The notes beneath the pieces are model-generated. The model saw only the letters and a list, made by a program, of their open reading frames with translations. It did no database searches and was not told where the DNA came from. A program made the position numbers and the translations under genes. A DNA stretch of 36,968 nt from Muribaculaceae bacterium (GTDB taxonomy: Bacteria; Bacteroidota; Bacteroidia; Bacteroidales; Muribaculaceae): assembly GCA_023664185.1 (NCBI GenBank), contig JAMPGA010000002.1, positions 284,422 to 321,389 of the forward strand. Reading direction: 5' to 3'. This document shows, piece after piece, positions 33,701 to 36,968 of this stretch (the first letter of the stretch is position 1; every line of letters begins with the position of its first letter).

Positions 33701-34557
33701 TGCTTGCCGGCGCCATGGACAGCTTCCCCGAAATGAAGCGCGAGGACTTCTTCAGCACTTCGCCAAAGGGTGAAGTGTTCAGCGATATGCTGGTGAGATA
33801 TGGCCAGTCGTTTCAGGCCGACAAGGAAAACTCGGCCATGTCGCTCTTCGGCGAGGACACTGAGCTCTCCACAGCCGGTCGGCCCTCGGTCATCCCGTCG
33901 CCCGAATGGCCCGTAGCCACCCGCCTCGAAAAGGAGCGCGAGCTGGTGGGCATGTATCTCTCGGCTCATCCCCTCGACCCATACTATATGGAGCTGAACT
34001 ATGGCATGTCGTGTACAGTCAAGCAATTCAATGAGTTTACTCCCGCCGATGGCGTTGAGCTAAGCTTCGGCGGCATGGTGGTAGACTATCAGGAGAAACA
34101 GGGTAAAAAGGGCAAATTCGGCATTCTGAAGATCGAAGACTATACCGGCTCAGCCGAGTTCATGCTGTTCGGTCAGACATTCATAGACTTCCGCAACTAC
34201 GGACTGCCGGGCACACCTATTATAATAAGCGGACGCTACGAGCGCCGCTATCAGACATCCGAACTGCGCTTCAACATAGCCAACATACGCCTTCTCAGCG
34301 ATGTGAAGGGCAAGCTTGTGAGAGGCATAGTGATCGATCTGCCCACCGATCGCCTCAACTCCCATCTGCGCTCCATGCTGGCCGACTGCCTGGCTCCCGT
34401 CGGCCCGACCGACGAAGGGTGTGAGCTGTCGTTTCGTGTGTTCGACCCCGCCATCAACCGCTCGCTTCGCCTGCGCTCATCGAGACGCATACCCATAAAT
34501 CGCGCCCTGGTGGACACCCTGAGGCAGGAGGACATCGACTTTGACATCGAAAAATAA
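30739..34557 (+). CDS. dnaE: DNA polymerase III alpha subunit
   Basis: This is the 1272-residue replicative polymerase subunit. The N-terminal PHP domain starts IHLHVHSQYSLLDG (H6, H8, H10), followed by LTDHGNMFG and CEMYVAKG, and later by TNDSHF. These are metal ligands that are degraded in E. coli DnaE, so this PHP domain may be an active proofreading nuclease. Catalytic aspartates D501 and D503 lie in PDIDVDFDDDG. Further blocks are GRGSAAGSVVAYCLGI, HACGVIICRDPI, MNALYRPGPMDYIP and YQEQVMLLSRLLAGF. The C-terminal part has an OB-fold. A charged insertion of about 45 residues (55-100, KLKGKFKGK to KYEKKLKFK) sits inside the PHP domain. trxA follows after 29 nt. Confidence 0.96.
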   Translation: MTEFIHLHVHSQYSLLDGQASVTGLVDKALDLGMPGFALTDHGNMFGIKELANYVNKLKGKFKGKIADARKRLDEAPSPEEAEKIRPEVEAEIAKYEKKLKFKPIFGCEMYVAKGALTDRSDKTDKGRHLIVLAKNLKGYKNLIKIVSQAHTEGYYHHPRTDHQALASHREGLIVCSACLGGEIPKLIMAGDIDGAERVMRWYKDTFGEDYYVELQRHPTNIPGANRETFEQQQKVNPVLVDLARKLDIKIVATNDSHFINAEDAEAHDRLICISTNNYLSDPDRMRYTHQEWFKSQDEMAALFPDLPEALTNTMDILDKVEVYSIDHAPIMPFFEIPPEFGSEEEYRSRLTEKDLFDEFTQDENGNVVLSPEAAQKKIDKLGGYDKLYRIKFEADYLSKLAYEGAARRYGSPLTDELKERINFELYIMKTMGFPGYFLIVQDFINVARHQLGVSVGPGRGSAAGSVVAYCLGITQVDPIKYDLLFERFLNPDRISLPDIDVDFDDDGRAEVLRYVTERYGEEKVAHIITFGTMAAKSAIKDVARVEQLPLPESNRLANLVPKRMPDGPDGKTLKTNLKNCYQYVPEFAGELHSHNPLITETLEYAKRLEGNVRNTGVHACGVIICRDPITDWVPVATAVDKNPGASGNDKMIVTQYEGSIIEDTGLIKMDFLGLKTLSIIKEAIHNIKMTRGIDVDIDSIDITDPKTYQLYCEGHTTGTFQFESAGMQKYLRELQPSTFEDLIAMNALYRPGPMDYIPDFIARKHGRSPITYDIPVMEKYLKDTYGVTVYQEQVMLLSRLLAGFTRGQSDTLRKAMGKKLIEKMNELEGLFIKGGTANGHDPKVLAKIWEDWKKFASYAFNKSHATCYSWVAFQTAWLKANYPSEYMAAILTRNRSDITKLTGFMDECKRMKINVLGPDINESFMEFGVNRKGDIRFGLAAIKGVGEGVVKAIIDERDKNGPFENVYDFVERVPSGTVNRRTLENLVLAGAMDSFPEMKREDFFSTSPKGEVFSDMLVRYGQSFQADKENSAMSLFGEDTELSTAGRPSVIPSPEWPVATRLEKERELVGMYLSAHPLDPYYMELNYGMSCTVKQFNEFTPADGVELSFGGMVVDYQEKQGKKGKFGILKIEDYTGSAEFMLFGQTFIDFRNYGLPGTPIIISGRYERRYQTSELRFNIANIRLLSDVKGKLVRGIVIDLPTDRLNSHLRSMLADCLAPVGPTDEGCELSFRVFDPAINRSLRLRSSRRIPINRALVDTLRQEDIDFDIEK

Positions 34558-34586
34558 CACAATCAATATAATTAAACCATACCGCA

Positions 34587-34907
34587 ATGACATTTACTGA
34601 CGAAAACATCCACGACATCATAGCTTCGGGTAAGCCCGTGGTGATCGACTTCTGGGCCACCTGGTGTGCCCCCTGTGTGCGCATGGCCCCGGTGGTCGAA
34701 GAGCTCGCACAGGAGTATGAGGGACAGGTGGTGATAGGAAAATACAACATCGAGGAGGAAAACGACCTCACCTCGCAGTATCGCATCATGTCGATCCCCA
34801 CAATTCTCTTCTTCAAAAACGGCGAGCAGGTGGCTTCGCTCCGCATGGCTGGCGCACAGCCCAAGGCTTCGCTCGAAGATCGCATCAAGCAGCTCCTGGC
34901 TCTCTGA
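34587..34907 (+). CDS. trxA: Thioredoxin
   Basis: This is a 106-residue cytoplasmic thioredoxin with one classical fold and no signal peptide. The active site is WCAPC (C27 and C30), where the common form is WCGPC. VIDFWATWC precedes it, and the conserved cis-proline follows in IMSIPTILFFKNG. A protein disulfide reductant role is likely. The CAPC variant may shift the redox potential but is found in natural thioredoxins. It lies 29 nt after dnaE and 35 nt before the lipoprotein gene. Confidence 0.93.
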   Translation: MTFTDENIHDIIASGKPVVIDFWATWCAPCVRMAPVVEELAQEYEGQVVIGKYNIEEENDLTSQYRIMSIPTILFFKNGEQVASLRMAGAQPKASLEDRIKQLLAL

Positions 34908-34942
34908 AATCAGATAAATCTAAAATCATTCATCACATACAC

Positions 34943-36628
34943 ATGAAACAACTCGCCACAGTTGCACTCGTCGGTGGCACACTGCTCCTGACGGGTTGCG
35001 GCAAACAGATGAACCAGTTTGCCGCCGACTACTTCACTACCAACCCCAATCCACTCGAAGTTGTGGGCACACACGTGCCCGCCACTGTCACCGGCCGTGT
35101 TCCTGCCAAGTTCTTCCAGAAGAATGCGGTAGTCACCGTCACCCCGGTGCTCACCTACGGCTCGTCCTCGCAAAACGGCTCTCCCCTCACATTCCAGGGC
35201 GAGAAGGTGCGCGGCAATAACCCCGTTGTGCCCTTCGACAGAAGCTCGACAGTGACCATCCCTGTCAACTATGTCTATGAGCCCGCCATGCAGACCTCCG
35301 AGCTCTATCTCGACTTCCAGGTGCAGCAGGGCAAGAAGACCTACGCACTGCCCCGCGTAAAGGTGGCCAACGGCATTATAGCCACTGCCGCACTGGCCGA
35401 CGCCTCAACCCTCACACCGGCTCTGGCCGCCGACGCCTTCCAGCGTATTATCAACGAGAAATACTCGGCCGATATCCACTTCCTCATCAACCAGGCCAAC
35501 CTGCGCAAGAGCGAGCTCGACAGCGATGAAGTGCTCCGATTCAACCGCGACGTGCGCGCTGCCGCTGCCGACACTTCGCGCGTCATCGAGGAGATCAACA
35601 TTTCGTCGTACGCTTCGCCCGACGGTGGCTACGAAATCAACACCCGCCTGGCTGAAAACCGCGAAAGCAACACCAAGGGATATATTGAAAATCAGCTCAA
35701 GAAGGACAAGGTGACCGAGTTTGGCGAACTCACCGCTCAGTTCACCCCCGAGGACTGGGAAGGCTTCAAGGAGCTCGTTGCCGCCAGCAACATCCAGGAC
35801 AAGGACATCATCCTGAGCGTCCTCTCCATGTATAAGGATCCTGAGGAGCGCGAGCGCGAGATACGCAATCTCTCGAGCATCTTCGACCAGCTCGCCGACG
35901 AGATCCTGCCCCAGCTGCGCTACTCACGTCTCACTGCCAGCGTCAACGTCATCGGCAAGAGCGACGAGCAGCTCAACGCCGCCTTCGACACCGACCCCTC
36001 AACCCTCACCGTCGAGGAGCTTCTCTACACTGCCACCCTTACCAACGACCTCAACCGTCAGAAGAATATCTACAAGGAGGCCACCCGCCTGTATCCCAAC
36101 GACTATCGTGGATACAATAACCTGGGCCGTGTGCTCTATCAGCAGGGCGACTATGATGCCGCTATGGCTTCGTTCAAGAAGGCTGCACGCATCAACGCCA
36201 ATGCCCCCGAAAGTCAGATGAACCAGGGTCTCGTGGCCCTCGTCAACGACGACTGGAAAGCCGCCAACGCAGCCTTCGGTAACGCCGGTGGTCTGGCCGA
36301 CCTCGGTCCCGCTCTTGGTGTGCTCTATCTCAAGCAGGGCGACGTCAAGGGTGCCGTCAAGGCTTTTGGCGAAGACAAGAGCAATAATGCAGCTCTGGCA
36401 CAGATACTTGACCGCAACTACTCGAAGGCTCGCACCACCCTGGCTGCCATCAACAACCCCGACGCCACCACCTACTATCTCATGGCCATCCTGGGAGCCC
36501 GCAGCGGCAACGAGCAGCTCATCAACAGCAACCTGCGTCAGGCCGTCAAGCTCGACCCCGCCATGCGTGCCCGCGCAGCCGCCGACCTCGAGTTCTCACG
36601 CTACAATATCTCCAACGCCATCAAGTAA
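34943..36628 (+). CDS. Outer-membrane-type lipoprotein with OmpA-like and TPR regions
   Basis: The 561-residue exported lipoprotein has a signal peptide with lipobox LTGC, so C19 would be lipidated. The N-terminal part (about 20-165) is beta-rich with VTVTPVLTYG. The middle (about 170-340) has an OmpA-like segment ISSYASPDGGYEINTRLAENR near 222-242, resembling peptidoglycan-binding domains. The C-terminal half (about 365-560) contains tetratricopeptide repeats such as YNNLGRVLYQQGDYDAAMASFKKAA. It may tie the cell envelope to peptidoglycan or serve as an assembly scaffold. Homologues are common in Bacteroidales but their function is uncertain. It may share a transcript with trxA, since no separate consensus promoter is visible in the 35-nt gap. 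Confidence 0.8.
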   Translation: MKQLATVALVGGTLLLTGCGKQMNQFAADYFTTNPNPLEVVGTHVPATVTGRVPAKFFQKNAVVTVTPVLTYGSSSQNGSPLTFQGEKVRGNNPVVPFDRSSTVTIPVNYVYEPAMQTSELYLDFQVQQGKKTYALPRVKVANGIIATAALADASTLTPALAADAFQRIINEKYSADIHFLINQANLRKSELDSDEVLRFNRDVRAAAADTSRVIEEINISSYASPDGGYEINTRLAENRESNTKGYIENQLKKDKVTEFGELTAQFTPEDWEGFKELVAASNIQDKDIILSVLSMYKDPEEREREIRNLSSIFDQLADEILPQLRYSRLTASVNVIGKSDEQLNAAFDTDPSTLTVEELLYTATLTNDLNRQKNIYKEATRLYPNDYRGYNNLGRVLYQQGDYDAAMASFKKAARINANAPESQMNQGLVALVNDDWKAANAAFGNAGGLADLGPALGVLYLKQGDVKGAVKAFGEDKSNNAALAQILDRNYSKARTTLAAINNPDATTYYLMAILGARSGNEQLINSNLRQAVKLDPAMRARAAADLEFSRYNISNAIK

Positions 36629-36637
36629 TAGAAGCCA

Positions 36638-36775
36638 AGCCCCGTCCCAGTAGGGGGCACGGAAGCTGCAGTCAATGCTTCCATGACACCCTACGGGGCT
36701 GCTTTTGTGGTTAAAGCTCTGATATCCAGGGGGTAAGCCCCTGCACTATTATGCCATGCCCCCTACAGGAGCGCC
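36638..36775. repeat. Family B intergenic repeat, copy 2 (inverse orientation)
   Basis: AGCCCCGT (36638) to ACGGGGCT (36700) is an imperfect long hairpin matching the palindrome at 27670-27727. The following 36715-36770 is, on the reverse strand, TGTAGGGGGCATGGCATAAT and onward, matching the module at 27606-27645. Both modules are thus present in the opposite orientation to copy 1, arguing for a mobile or invertible unit of about 130 bp. Confidence 0.72.
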
Positions 36776-36789
36776 CGTCATATGATCTT

Positions 36790-36871
36790 GCGAGCTACGC
36801 CTCGGAGAGGTCGTATAATGTTAGAGCCACACCTGGAGTGTGGCTCTCGCATTAATCGACCTCTTCGAGGC
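36790..36871. repeat. Family A nested hairpin repeat, most complete copy
   Basis: Outer arms GCCTCGGAGAGGTCG (36799-36813) and CGACCTCTTCGAGGC (36857-36871) enclose a perfect 10-bp inner hairpin AGAGCCACAC/GTGTGGCTCT (36823-36832 and 36838-36847) with a 5-nt loop. The conserved flank GCGAGCTAC lies directly to the left. This is the best-formed copy in the window and defines the family. Confidence 0.78.
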
Positions 36872-36968
36872 CGTTGTTTGATACATCCTCAACTTCCTCC
36901 CCCGTAGAAATACGTAACTACTCAGGTCATGGCCGATAGCTTGGCCGATAGGCATCGGCCAAGTCAAA

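Larger units (their letters stand above)
36629..36968. other. Repeat-bearing 3' end of the window
   Basis: After the lipoprotein stop codon no gene is visible. Family B (36638-36775) and family A (36790-36871) copies lie side by side, followed by about 97 bp of unassigned sequence with a short repeat (GGCCGATAGC near 36929, GGCCGATAGGC near 36942). Confidence 0.6.

Overview
The window looks like a chromosomal segment from an anaerobic member of the Bacteroidales, most likely a gut Muribaculaceae-type organism. This is an inference from several things: promoters of the Bacteroidetes type (TTTG, about 20 nt, TAnnTTTG), the near absence of Shine-Dalgarno sequences, the exbB-exbD-exbD-tonB order, the DUF4295 protein after L33, the alternative GlmU-like protein, Na+-NQR, SpeA, and an acyl-ACP thioesterase inside the ilv operon. 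No phage, CRISPR array or complete insertion sequence was seen. Almost everything is housekeeping or central metabolism.

Layout. 1-439 is a repeat-rich intergenic region. 440-5084 (+): tsaD-cinA, a secreted pectinesterase-like protein, then rpmB-rpmG-DUF4295. 5085-5552 holds a terminator, a candidate small RNA and a perfect palindrome. 5553-7925 (-): an aminotransferase and a GlmU-like sugar nucleotidyltransferase. 7926-8725 is a long non-coding, repeat-bearing gap. 8726-12002 (-): a TonB energy-transduction operon (exbB, two exbD, tonB). 12513-18629 (+): the complete nqrABCDEF sodium pump, with a MITE-like element between nqrE and nqrF. 18723-19307 (-): rubrerythrin. 19665-19739 (-): tRNA-Pro(UGG). 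19946-25850 (+): ilvD-ilvB-ilvN-thioesterase-ilvC. 25961-27574 (+): an ABC-F ATPase. 27992-30651 (+): speA-truA. 30739-34557 (+): dnaE. 34587-36628 (+): trxA and an OmpA-like/TPR lipoprotein. 36629-36968 is repeats.

How the parts work together. Na+-NQR builds the sodium gradient from NADH oxidation. ExbB/ExbD/TonB pass the ion-motive force to outer-membrane receptors; whether this ExbB/ExbD uses H+ or Na+ cannot be told here. Rubrerythrin protects the anaerobe's metal enzymes, including the oxygen-sensitive-type IlvD, from peroxide. The ilv operon makes branched-chain amino acids, whose keto acids can also prime the branched fatty acids common in this group; the embedded thioesterase may connect the two.

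The less ordinary content is non-coding. It comprises two families of dispersed hairpin repeats, a 241-bp MITE-like insertion that fills the nqrE-nqrF gap exactly, a promoter-to-terminator unit with no ORF at 5249-5407, a promoter plus mini-ORF plus two tandem terminators ahead of speA, a structured rpmB leader, and an orphan promoter at 8057-8088. Among the proteins, the ABC-F ATPase appears to have one canonical and one degenerate ATP site.
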